This document shows, one piece after another, positions 47,931-56,249 of a stretch of DNA of 64,000 bases. A program made the position numbers and the translations under genes. This stretch comes from Streptomyces sp. NRRL S-340 (GTDB lineage: Bacteria; Actinomycetota; Actinomycetes; Streptomycetales; Streptomycetaceae): assembly GCF_000720185.1 (NCBI RefSeq), contig NZ_JOIY01000006.1, positions 1-64,000 of the forward strand, given 5' to 3'. How positions within the stretch are numbered: position 1 is the first letter of the stretch; every line of letters starts with the position of its first letter. Under the pieces are notes generated by a model, which saw nothing but the letters and a program-made list of their open reading frames with translations, made no database searches and was not told where the DNA came from.

Positions 47931-49682
47931 TCAGACCCACGTATCCAGCCACATACGCGCCCGCCAGTCGTCGATGGGGATGGCGGTGCCCGTGTACAGG
48001 GGCCAGAAGTAGATGAAGTTCCAGACGACCAGCAGGACCAGGACCCCCGCGCCGGTGGCGCCGGCCACGCGGCGGGTGTCCGGGGCGCCGGGCGGGCCGA
48101 GCAGGGCGCCGGCCAGCATGGTGACGGCCAGGCAGAGGAACGGCACGAAGACGACGGCGTAGAAGAAGAAGATCGTGCGCTCCTGGTACAGGAACCAGGG
48201 CAGGTAGCCGGCCGCGACACCGCAGGCGATCGCTCCCGCCCGCCAGTCGCGGCGGAAGAACCAGCGCCACAGCACGTACACGAGCGCGGCGCACGCCGCC
48301 CACCACAGCACCGGAGTGCCCAGCGCGAGCACCTCGCGGGCGCACTTGTCACCGGCGCCGGACGGACAGCCCGCCGTACCGGGCGAGGGCGACTCGTAGA
48401 AGTACGACACCGGGCGGCCGTCGACGATCCAGCTCCACGGGTTGGACTGGTAGGTGTGCGGCGAGGACAGGCCGACGTGGAACTTGTAGACCTCCGACTC
48501 GTAGTGCCACAGGCTGCGCCACCAGTCCGGGAAGAGCCACGACCAGGAGCTGCCGCGGCCGTCCGTCGCCGCCCAGTTGCGGAAGTAGCCGCCGGTGCCG
48601 TCGGTGGGGGAGAGGATCCAGCCGGCCCACGACCAGACGTAGGTGACGACGGCGACCGGGACCGTGGCCAGGAACGCCCAGCCCAGGTCGTGGCGGACCA
48701 CCGCCAGGTACGGGCGCCGGGCACCGGCCACCCGGCGGGCGCCGACGTCCCACAGGACCGTCATCACGCAGAACGCGACCAGGATGTACAGGCCGTTCCA
48801 CTTGGTGCCGATCGCCAGGCCCATCATCAGACCGGCCGCCCAGCGCCAGGGACGCAGGCCCAGGCGCAGGGTGTCCGCCGTGTGCGCGTCGGGCCGGATC
48901 CGGCCGTCCGCGCCGGCGGGCAGGGCGGCGGCGAGTCTCGCTCTGGCCCGGTCGCGGTCGGCCAGCAGGCAGCCGAAGGCCGCGAGGACGAAGAACATCA
49001 GCACCCCGTCGAGCAGCGAGGTGCGGCTCATCACGAAGTGCAGGCCGTCCACCGCCATCAGCGTGCCCGCCAGGCAGCCGAGGAAGGTGGACCGGAAGAG
49101 CCTGCGGCCGATCCGGCACAGCAGCAGGACCGAGAGCGTGCCCAGCAGCGCGGTCATGAAGCGCCAGCCGAACGGGTCGAACCCGAACATCAGCTCGCCC
49201 AGTCCGATCACGTACTTGCCGACCGGCGGGTGCACGACGTACGACGCGTCGGTGGGCACGGCGACGTGGCCGCCGGTGCTGAGGATCAGGTCGTTGGCGT
49301 TCTTGTCCCAGTTGACCTCGAAACCGCGGTGGACGATCGCCCACGCGTCCTTGGCGTAGTACGTCTCGTCGAATATCACCGCCTTCGGGCTGCCCAGGTG
49401 CCAGAACCGCAGCACGCCCGCGAACAGCGTCACCAGCAGCGGGCCGCCCCAGTCCGACCAGCGGGCCACGCGCGCGCCGAAGGCCGGCGAAAGGCCCAGG
49501 GCCGCCCACAGCCGCGGGCCCGGCCGCGAGAACGGCGGCACCAGGCGCTCGCGCACGCCGGCCGCGGGCCCCGCGGGCCGCACCGTGTGGCCGAAACGGC
49601 GCAGCCGCTGCTGCCACGCCGGCCGCCGGTCGTGCGGGGCCGGGTCCTGCCGGGAGTCCGTGGAGGACGCGGTACTGGTCAC
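47931..49682 (-). CDS. pmt: Protein O-mannosyltransferase
   Basis: Transfers mannose from polyprenyl-phosphate-mannose to Ser/Thr of secreted proteins during Sec export. The 583-residue GT39 protein has about ten membrane segments, the catalytic loop with PKAVIFDETYYAKDAW (Asp-Glu pair), HPPVGKYVIGLGE, and a C-terminal YFWPLYTGTAIP. In S. coelicolor the homologue (SCO3154) is needed for phiC31 infection and normal beta-lactam tolerance. GTG start, with TACGAT (49694-49689, minus) six nt upstream, so apparently leaderless. It is divergent from rsmI, as in M. tuberculosis Rv1002c/Rv1003. Confidence 0.94.
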   Translation of the reverse strand: MTSTASSTDSRQDPAPHDRRPAWQQRLRRFGHTVRPAGPAAGVRERLVPPFSRPGPRLWAALGLSPAFGARVARWSDWGGPLLVTLFAGVLRFWHLGSPKAVIFDETYYAKDAWAIVHRGFEVNWDKNANDLILSTGGHVAVPTDASYVVHPPVGKYVIGLGELMFGFDPFGWRFMTALLGTLSVLLLCRIGRRLFRSTFLGCLAGTLMAVDGLHFVMSRTSLLDGVLMFFVLAAFGCLLADRDRARARLAAALPAGADGRIRPDAHTADTLRLGLRPWRWAAGLMMGLAIGTKWNGLYILVAFCVMTVLWDVGARRVAGARRPYLAVVRHDLGWAFLATVPVAVVTYVWSWAGWILSPTDGTGGYFRNWAATDGRGSSWSWLFPDWWRSLWHYESEVYKFHVGLSSPHTYQSNPWSWIVDGRPVSYFYESPSPGTAGCPSGAGDKCAREVLALGTPVLWWAACAALVYVLWRWFFRRDWRAGAIACGVAAGYLPWFLYQERTIFFFYAVVFVPFLCLAVTMLAGALLGPPGAPDTRRVAGATGAGVLVLLVVWNFIYFWPLYTGTAIPIDDWRARMWLDTWV

Positions 49683-49780
49683 CGCGCCATCGTAGGGAAC
49701 GGCGCTGTGCGAGTCCCGTGCATGGGCGTGACCGGGTGGGGGCGCGTCCGCCGCCGCCCGTGCTTGAGAGGATGGGGGAC

Positions 49781-50629
49781 GTGACAGGAACCCTTGTTCT
49801 GGCAGGTACTCCCATCGGCGACGTCCAGGACGCGCCGCCCCGGCTCGCCGCCGAGCTGGCGGACGCGGACGTGATCGCCGCCGAGGACACCCGGCGGCTG
49901 CGCCGCCTCACGCAGGCGCTCGGCGTCACCCCGCGCGGGCGCGTCCTGTCCTACTTCGAGGGCAACGAGTCCGCCCGCACCCCGGAGCTGGTCGAGGAGC
50001 TGCTGGGCGGGGCGCGGGTGCTGCTGGTCACGGACGCGGGCATGCCGTCCGTGTCCGACCCCGGCTACCGGCTGGTCGCGGCGGCCGTCGAGAAGGACGT
50101 GCGGGTCACCGCCGTCCCCGGGCCGTCCGCCGTGCTGACCGCGCTGGCGCTGTCCGGGCTGCCGGTCGACCGGTTCTGCTTCGAGGGGTTCCTGCCCCGC
50201 AAGACCGGCGAGCGGCTCGCGCGGCTGCGGGAGGTCGAGGGCGAGCGGCGCACGCTCGTCTTCTTCGAGTCCACGCACCGCATCGAGGAGACGCTCGCGG
50301 CGATGGCCTCGGTGTTCGGCGCCGACCGGCGGGCCGCCGTGTGCCGCGAGCTGACCAAGACCTACGAGGAGGTCAGGCGCGGCGGGCTCGGCGACCTGGC
50401 CGCGTGGGCGGAGGCGAACGGGGTGCGCGGCGAGATCACGGTCGTGGTCGAGGGCGCCCCGGACAAGGGGCCCGAGGAGATCGGCGCCGAGGAGCTGGTG
50501 CGGCGGGTGCGCGTCCGGGAGGAGGCGGGCGAGCGGCGCAAGGAGGCCATCGCGGCGGTCGCCGCCGAGGCCGGCCTGCCCAAGCGCGAGGTGTTCGACG
50601 CGGTGGTGGCGGCCAAGCACTCGGGGTGA
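49781..50629 (+). CDS. rsmI: 16S rRNA (cytidine-1402-2'-O)-methyltransferase
   Basis: Methylates C1402 of 16S rRNA in the decoding centre using S-adenosylmethionine. The 282-residue protein shows TLVLAGTPIGDVQDAPPRLAAELADADVIAAEDTRR at the start, SYFEGNE, VLLVTDAGMPSVSDPGYRLV, VPGPSAVLTALALSGLP and LVFFESTHRIEETL, all RsmI-typical. The GTG start gives no N-terminal excess; GAGGAT or GGGGG just before could act as -10 or SD. Confidence 0.95.
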   Translation: MTGTLVLAGTPIGDVQDAPPRLAAELADADVIAAEDTRRLRRLTQALGVTPRGRVLSYFEGNESARTPELVEELLGGARVLLVTDAGMPSVSDPGYRLVAAAVEKDVRVTAVPGPSAVLTALALSGLPVDRFCFEGFLPRKTGERLARLREVEGERRTLVFFESTHRIEETLAAMASVFGADRRAAVCRELTKTYEEVRRGGLGDLAAWAEANGVRGEITVVVEGAPDKGPEEIGAEELVRRVRVREEAGERRKEAIAAVAAEAGLPKREVFDAVVAAKHSG

Positions 50630-51069
50630 CCCGGCGCCCGGCCCCCTGGGGACGCTCGGGCCCCCGCGCCGGGCACGCCCGTGCCCCGGCACCCCGGGCA
50701 CGCCGGCACGCTCTCGCCTCACGCCGGCCGTGGCGCTCTCGCCCCGCGCCGGCGGTGGCGCGACCGCCCCGCACTCCGGGTGACGCCGTCAGTACGCGTC
50801 TTGACGGACGGCGGGCCGCGCCGCGCCGGGAGACCTCGCTCACACCCCCGCTGAGCAGGGCGTATCTCCCATGAGCGCGCGCCCCATGCGGGAGTAAAGC
50901 GACGTTTCGGGAAAGCAAAGCGACACCTGCCGTTCAGGGGACGCTTGGGCAAGCGCCGCCCAAATCGGGTCCAACACTCGGCAGGACCGGTGCGTTCACG
51001 CCGGGTGGAGGCGTCCACTGGGGGAAGGGACGCACCCGTCCCTTCGTCCAGCGGACACGAGGAGCTGGC
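50630..51069. other. 440-bp intergenic region, no gene
   Basis: The first half is GC-rich with imperfect inverted repeats (for example GCCGGGCACG/CGTGCCCCGGC near 50665) that may terminate rsmI. The second half is less GC-rich. A small perfect hairpin, AAGGGACG-CACC-CGTCCCTT (51025-51044), lies in the leader just before the GGAG of the next gene. No riboswitch family was recognised. Confidence 0.5.
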
Positions 51070-51510
51070 ATGAGTGAGATCGCAGGGCAGGCCGCCCTCC
51101 GCGGTTCGGCCACCGCCGTCGTCAACGAGTCGTACTCCTTCGCCTGCATGCGCTGCGGGCACGGATGGGAGCAGTCCTACGAGATAGAGCACCACACGGA
51201 CGCCGACGGCAACGAGTTCGTGCTGTACGTGGCGGACGGCCGCATCGTGCCGTCGCCGCTGTCGAGGCCCAGCTGCAAGAACTGCGACGGCCACGTCGTG
51301 CGCATCATGCGGGCCGGCCGGGTCTCCTCGGCGCAGAGCCATCTGCACGAGCACGAACAGGCCCGCCACCGGCGGCAGGCGCCCGCGGGACCGGTGACGG
51401 ACCCACTGTCCGAGTCCGCGCCCGGGGAGGAGGCGGCGGCCCGGAAGCCGGAGGAGCACCACTGGCACCTGTCCGACCTGTTGCACCCGTTCCACCGCAA
51501 GGAGGGGTGA
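51070..51510 (+). CDS. Streptomyces zinc-ribbon-like protein, unknown function
   Basis: A 146-residue soluble protein with two CxxC pairs, CMRCGHGW (near residue 26) and CKNCDGH (near 69), separated by a beta-rich acidic stretch; these probably bind one zinc. A His/Arg/Glu-rich tail follows, ending with HHWHLSDLLHPFHRKEG. No named family is recognised. GGAG lies 5 nt before the ATG. It stands alone between rsmI and tatD. Confidence 0.85.
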   Translation: MSEIAGQAALRGSATAVVNESYSFACMRCGHGWEQSYEIEHHTDADGNEFVLYVADGRIVPSPLSRPSCKNCDGHVVRIMRAGRVSSAQSHLHEHEQARHRRQAPAGPVTDPLSESAPGEEAAARKPEEHHWHLSDLLHPFHRKEG

Positions 51511-51581
51511 CGGCGCCGGGAGCCTGGCGCCGGGGAACCTGCGGGACCCGGCCGGGCATGCCCCTTCCGTAGGATCGGGGC

Positions 51582-52469
51582 ATGCCCTCGAACGCCGACA
51601 AGGCCGACAAGAACGCGGCGCCCCCGCTCCCCGAGCCGCTGCGGATACCGGTCGCCGACTCCCACACCCACCTCGACATGCAGTCCGGCACGGTGGAGGA
51701 GGGCCTCGCCAAGGCCGCCTCGGTGGGCGTGACCACGGTCGTCCAGGTCGGCTGCGACGTGCGCGGCTCGCAGTGGGCCGCCGAGACGGCCGCCGCCCAC
51801 GACAGCGTGCACGCGGCGGTCGCCCTGCACCCCAACGAGGCGCCGCGCATCGTCCTCGGGGACCCCGACGGCTGGTCGCGGCAGGGCGACCGGCGGCCGG
51901 GCGGGGACGCGGCCCTGGACGACGCGCTCGCCGAGATCGACCGCCTGGCCGCCCTGGACCACGTCAAGGGCGTGGGCGAGACCGGCCTCGACCGCTTCCG
52001 CACCGGGCCGGAGGGCATGGCGGCCCAGGAGCGGTCCTTCCGCGCCCACATCGAGATCGCCAAACGGCACGGCAAGGCGCTCGTCATCCACGACCGCGAC
52101 GCCCACGCCGACGTGCTGCGCGTCCTCAAGGAGGAGGGCGCGCCCGAGCGGACGGTGTTCCACTGCTACTCCGGCGACGCGGAGATGGCCGAGGTGTGCG
52201 CCCGGGCGGGCTACTTCATGTCCTTCGCCGGCAACGTCACCTTCAAGAACGCCCAGAACCTGCGGGACGCGCTCGCGGTGGCCCCGCTGGAGCTGGTCCT
52301 GGTGGAGACCGACGCGCCCTTCCTCACCCCGGCGCCCTACCGCGGACGGCCCAACGCCCCCTATCTCGTGCCGGTGACGGTGCGCGCGATGGCCGCGGTG
52401 CGGGGCATCGGCGAGGACGCGCTGGCCACGGCCCTCGCCGCCAACACCGCACGCGCCTTCGGCTACTGA
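51582..52469 (+). CDS. tatD: TatD-family metal-dependent DNase
   Basis: A 295-residue TIM-barrel hydrolase. Metal ligands are visible in VADSHTHLDM, VKGVGETGLDRF, VIHDRDAHADVL, VFHCYSGD and LVETDAPFLTP. A 25-residue charged N-terminal tail and an insert near 95-110 (DGWSRQGDRRPGG) are lineage-specific. TAGGAT (51570-51575) is 6 nt upstream of ATG, suggesting a leaderless mRNA. The order tatD-rpfB-ksgA-ispE is conserved in actinobacteria. Confidence 0.93.
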   Translation: MPSNADKADKNAAPPLPEPLRIPVADSHTHLDMQSGTVEEGLAKAASVGVTTVVQVGCDVRGSQWAAETAAAHDSVHAAVALHPNEAPRIVLGDPDGWSRQGDRRPGGDAALDDALAEIDRLAALDHVKGVGETGLDRFRTGPEGMAAQERSFRAHIEIAKRHGKALVIHDRDAHADVLRVLKEEGAPERTVFHCYSGDAEMAEVCARAGYFMSFAGNVTFKNAQNLRDALAVAPLELVLVETDAPFLTPAPYRGRPNAPYLVPVTVRAMAAVRGIGEDALATALAANTARAFGY

Positions 52470-52517
52470 CACCGCCGGCGTCCGGTCCGGGTGGACACGG
52501 AGCGTAGTGGTGCCGCT

Positions 52518-52546
52518 TTGGAGAGTGACGGCGGCTCCGCTAGGTT
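52518..52546 (+). promoter_or_regulatory. Sigma-HrdB-like promoter of rpfB
   Basis: TTGGAG (52518-52523) and TAGGTT (52541-52546) are separated by exactly 17 nt, giving a predicted transcription start near 52553 and a leader of about 30 nt. Confidence 0.65.
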
Positions 52547-52582
52547 CTGGGGACCCTGATCTCGGTCCCGGGAGTGTGTCGG

Positions 52583-54133
52583 TTGAGCAGCACGCCGTAC
52601 GAGACGTACGAGGCGTACGAACGCCACGGCGCGTATGAGCGGCCCACGCCGTACGAACGCCACGCACCGTCTCCGCCGTACCCGCCGCAGGGGCCCCACG
52701 GGACGGCGTACGAGCCGCAGGGACCGGCGTACCGGACGCGCGAGACCTACGCGGCCGAGGCGCGGGGGACCGGTGAGGCGGCGGGGGCGTACGAGCCGTC
52801 CGCGCCGGTGCAGGAGCCGCCGCCCGGTCACCTCCCGGGGCCGTACCCCGCGCCGGCACCTCCCTACCAGGACACCTACCGGCCCGCCTACGAAGCCGCC
52901 GCTCGGTCCCTCGCCGCCCGGCCGTCAGCGGCCGTCCCAGCCCGGCCGCCCGTCGCCGCCCCGGTGGTGCCGCGGCAGACGGGCGGCCGGGGCGGGCGCC
53001 GGCGTGCGCGGCGGCGCGGTCCGCGCCCCGCGTACCTGCCGGAGGCGGGCGTGCGGCGGCTGTTGCCGCAGGCCCTGGTGGTCGCCTTCCTGGCGGGCGG
53101 CACCACCGCGTTCGTCGCCGACGACAAGGCGGTCGACCTCAGCGTCGACGGCAGTCCGCGCAGCCTGCACACCTTCGCCGACGACGTCTCGGAACTGCTC
53201 GCCGACGAGGGCGTGCGCGTCGGGGAGCACGACACGGTGGCCCCGGCCCCGGGCGCGGCGCTCACCAGCGGCGAAGAGGTCGTGGTGCGCTACGGGCGTC
53301 CGGTACGGCTCACACTCGACGGGCACCGGCGCGAGGTGTGGACGACGGCGCGCACGGTGGAGGGAGCGCTCAGGGAGTGGGGGGTGCGCGCGGAGGGCGC
53401 GTATCTCTCGACCGCGCGCTCCCGGCCCATCGGACGCGCCGGACTCACGCTCGACGTCCGCACCGAGCGCGCCGTCACGGTCATGGCGGACGGCCGTCCG
53501 CGCACCGTCCGCACCAACGCGGCGACCGTGCGGGAGGCGGTCGAGCAGGCCGGGGTCACCCTGCGGGGCCAGGACACCACCTCCGTCCCGCCGGACAGCT
53601 TCCCGCGCGACGGGCAGACGGTCACCGTGCTGCGGATCACCGGGGGCCGCGAGGTGCGCGAGGAGGCGATCCCGTTCCTCACCCGGCGCACCGCCGATCC
53701 CACCCTGTTCCGCGGTACCGAGGTCGTCGAGCAGACCGGACGGCCCGGGGTGCGCCGGGTCACGTACTCGCTGCGCACCGTCAACGGCGTGCGGCAGCGG
53801 CCGCGGCGCGTGGAGTCCGTGGTGGTGCGCGCGCCCCGCACGCAGATCGTGAAGGTCGGCACCCGGCCGCATCCGCCGTCGGTGCGCGGCACCGACCACC
53901 TGAACTGGCAGGGGCTGGCGCAGTGCGAGTCCGGCGGCAGGCCCGACGCCCAGGACCCGTCCGGCACCTACGGCGGCCTCTACCAGTTCGACCAGGGCAC
54001 CTGGCACAGCCTCGGCGGCACCGGCCGCCCCCAGGACGCCCCGGCCGAGGAGCAGACGTACCGGGCGAAGAAGCTCTACGTCCGCCGGGGCGCCGCTCCC
54101 TGGCCGCACTGCGGCGACCGCCTGCGCTCATAG
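52583..54133 (+). CDS. rpfB: Resuscitation-promoting factor (RpfB type)
   Basis: A secreted-face muralytic enzyme that promotes spore germination or growth from dormancy. The 516 residues comprise a long cytoplasmic N-terminus with Tyr-Glu repeats ([22 protein letters not shown]) and Pro-rich sequence, one membrane segment ([20 protein letters not shown], about 160-178), three DUF348 domains (about 180-340), a G5 domain (about 345-430) and a C-terminal Rpf lysozyme-like domain with catalytic Glu in [10 protein letters not shown]. The TTG start is chosen because GGGAG is 8 nt upstream; GTG 52574 would add three residues. Order before ksgA and ispE matches Rv1009. Confidence 0.93.
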   Translation: MSSTPYETYEAYERHGAYERPTPYERHAPSPPYPPQGPHGTAYEPQGPAYRTRETYAAEARGTGEAAGAYEPSAPVQEPPPGHLPGPYPAPAPPYQDTYRPAYEAAARSLAARPSAAVPARPPVAAPVVPRQTGGRGGRRRARRRGPRPAYLPEAGVRRLLPQALVVAFLAGGTTAFVADDKAVDLSVDGSPRSLHTFADDVSELLADEGVRVGEHDTVAPAPGAALTSGEEVVVRYGRPVRLTLDGHRREVWTTARTVEGALREWGVRAEGAYLSTARSRPIGRAGLTLDVRTERAVTVMADGRPRTVRTNAATVREAVEQAGVTLRGQDTTSVPPDSFPRDGQTVTVLRITGGREVREEAIPFLTRRTADPTLFRGTEVVEQTGRPGVRRVTYSLRTVNGVRQRPRRVESVVVRAPRTQIVKVGTRPHPPSVRGTDHLNWQGLAQCESGGRPDAQDPSGTYGGLYQFDQGTWHSLGGTGRPQDAPAEEQTYRAKKLYVRRGAAPWPHCGDRLRS

Positions 54134-54192
54134 GACAGGCGGGTCCCCGCGCTCCTGGGACAGGCGGCCGCCCGCGCTCCTGGGACAGGGGA
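54133..54192. repeat. 25-bp tandem repeat after rpfB
   Basis: A 25-bp unit beginning GGACAGGCGG occurs at 54133-54157 and 54158-54182 with small differences, and a partial third copy follows. It starts at the last base of the rpfB stop codon, like the duplication at the EamA stop. Confidence 0.8.
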
Positions 54193-54290
54193 AGCCCCGC
54201 CGGCGGGCCGGGCGGCAGGACCTGCCCGCCGGGGCGGGCGGCACAGCACGCTCGGGCGGGGCGGGCGCCGGCGCCCCGTACCCTTGTGCC

Positions 54291-55154
54291 GTGAGCAGCC
54301 CCATCCCCGACGCCCTGCTGGGCCCCGCCGACGTCCGCGAGCTGGCGGCGGCCCTCGGCGTCCGCCCCACCAAACAGCGCGGCCAGAACTTCGTGATCGA
54401 CGCGAACACGGTCCGCCGTATCGTCCGCACCGCCGGCGTCACCCCCGAGGACGTGGTCGTCGAGGTCGGGCCGGGGCTCGGCTCCCTCACCCTCGCCCTG
54501 CTGGAGGCCGCCGACCGGGTCACCGCCGTGGAGATCGACGACGTGCTGGCCGCCGCGCTGCCCGCCACGATCGCCGCGCGCATGCCCGGGCGCGCCGACC
54601 GGTTCGCGCTGGTCCACTCCGACGCCATGCACGTCACCGAGTTGCCGGGCCCCGCCCCGACCGCGCTGGTGGCGAACCTGCCGTACAACGTCGCCGTCCC
54701 GGTGCTGCTGCACATGCTCGAAGCCTTCCCGAGCATCGAGCGCACCCTCGTCATGGTGCAGGCGGAGGTCGCCGACCGGCTGGCCGCCGCCCCCGGCTCG
54801 AAGGTGTACGGCGTCCCGTCGGTCAAGGCGAACTGGTACGCCGAGGTCAAGCGCGCCGGAGCCATCGGCCGCAACGTGTTCTGGCCCGCTCCGAACGTCG
54901 ACAGCGGCCTGGTGTCCCTGGTCCGCCGCGGCGAGCCGCCGAAGACCACCGCCACCAGGCGCGAGGTCTTCGCGGTCGTCGACGCGGCCTTCGCCCAGCG
55001 CCGCAAGACCCTGCGGGCCGCGCTGTCCGGCTGGGCCGGATCGGCGGCGGCGGCCGAGGCGGCGCTGGTGGCCGCCGGTGTCTCCCCGCAGGCGCGCGGC
55101 GAGTCGCTGACCGTGGAAGAGTTCGCGCGGATCGCCGAGCACCGCGCCGCCTGA
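54291..55154 (+). CDS. ksgA: 16S rRNA (adenine-1518/1519-N6)-dimethyltransferase
   Basis: Dimethylates two adjacent adenosines in helix 45 of 16S rRNA, a late step of small-subunit assembly. The 287-residue protein has [18 protein letters not shown], the SAM motif [22 protein letters not shown], and the catalytic NLPYNVAVP motif. GTG 54291 has a TACCCT -10 (54279-54284) six nt upstream and no SD, so it is probably leaderless. ispE follows 20 nt after the stop in the same operon. Confidence 0.96.
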   Translation: MSSPIPDALLGPADVRELAAALGVRPTKQRGQNFVIDANTVRRIVRTAGVTPEDVVVEVGPGLGSLTLALLEAADRVTAVEIDDVLAAALPATIAARMPGRADRFALVHSDAMHVTELPGPAPTALVANLPYNVAVPVLLHMLEAFPSIERTLVMVQAEVADRLAAAPGSKVYGVPSVKANWYAEVKRAGAIGRNVFWPAPNVDSGLVSLVRRGEPPKTTATRREVFAVVDAAFAQRRKTLRAALSGWAGSAAAAEAALVAAGVSPQARGESLTVEEFARIAEHRAA

Positions 55155-55174
55155 CCCGAGGAGCCCGAAGCCCA

Positions 55175-56068
55175 GTGAGCGTCACCGTCCGCGTCCCCGC
55201 CAAGGTCAACGTCCAGCTCGCGGTGGGCGCCGCCCGCCCCGACGGCTTCCACGACCTGGCCAACGTCTTCCTCGCCGTCGGACTGTACGACGAGGTCACC
55301 GTCACCGAGGCCGACGAGCTGCGCGTCACCTGCGAGGGCCCGGACGCCGCCGAGGTCCCCCTGGACCGTACGAACCTCGCCGCCCGCGCGGTCCTCGCGC
55401 TCGCCGAGCGGCACGGCCGCGCCCCCGCCGTGCACGTCCACATCGCCAAGGACATCCCCGTCGCCGGCGGCATGGCGGGCGGCAGCGCGGACGGCGCGGG
55501 CGCGCTGGTGGCCTGCGACGCGCTGTGGGGGACCGGGGCGTCCCGTGACGAACTGCTGGAGATCTGCGCCGGGCTGGGCAGCGATGTGCCGTTCTCCCTG
55601 GTGGGCGGTGCGGCGCTGGGCACCGGACGCGGCGAGAGGCTGACGCCGCTGGAGGTCGGCGGCACCTTCCACTGGGTGTTCGCGGTCGCCGACGGCGGGC
55701 TGTCCACGCCCGCGGTGTACGGCGAGTTCGACCGGCTGGCGCGGGGGCGGGAGATTCCCGGCCCGGTGGCCTCGGCGGACCTGCTGGCCGCGCTGGCGAA
55801 GGGCGACGCCCACGCGCTGGCCGCCACCCTCACCAACGACCTCCAGCCCGCGGCCCTGTCCCTGCGCCCGTCCCTGGCGGACACCCTCGCGGCGGGGCGT
55901 GCGGCGGGCGCGCTGGCGGGGCTGGTCTCGGGGTCGGGGCCGACGACGGCGTTCCTGGTCCCCGACGAGGAGACGGGCGCGCGGGTGGCCGAGGCACTGC
56001 TGGCCTCGGGGACGTGCCGGGCCGCCCGGACCGCGGCGGCTCCGGCAGCCGGGGCGGCGGTCGTGTGA
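55175..56068 (+). CDS. ispE: 4-diphosphocytidyl-2-C-methyl-D-erythritol kinase
   Basis: ATP-dependent kinase of the non-mevalonate isoprenoid pathway, supplying precursors of undecaprenyl carriers and terpenes. The 297-residue GHMP kinase has PAKVNVQLAVGAARPDGFHDL at the start, the ATP loop IPVAGGMAGGSADGAG (a Gly/Ala variant of the usual AGLGGGSSDAA), LGSDVPFSLVGG and GLVSGSGPTTAFLV. GTG start; GAGGAG is 11 nt upstream. Co-transcribed with ksgA. Confidence 0.95.
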   Translation: MSVTVRVPAKVNVQLAVGAARPDGFHDLANVFLAVGLYDEVTVTEADELRVTCEGPDAAEVPLDRTNLAARAVLALAERHGRAPAVHVHIAKDIPVAGGMAGGSADGAGALVACDALWGTGASRDELLEICAGLGSDVPFSLVGGAALGTGRGERLTPLEVGGTFHWVFAVADGGLSTPAVYGEFDRLARGREIPGPVASADLLAALAKGDAHALAATLTNDLQPAALSLRPSLADTLAAGRAAGALAGLVSGSGPTTAFLVPDEETGARVAEALLASGTCRAARTAAAPAAGAAVV

Positions 56069-56249
56069 GCTGCGGGCGCCGTGTTGCGGCCCGCCGGTCG
56101 CGCTGACGCGATCCCGCCGCCCGCCTCTCCACTGGAGCCACGCCTTTCCGATCACGTCATCACGGGGAGTGATGACACTCCCACGCCCGGACCCCCCTCC
56201 CGCAGGCCCTACGCTTGAAAGCCGATCCATCCCCCCGGGCAGGAGTGAA

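Noticed and set aside
50630..51069. ydaO-type or other riboswitch upstream of the zinc-ribbon gene
   Set aside because: Only a short hairpin is seen next to the SD; no conserved riboswitch core was recognised.
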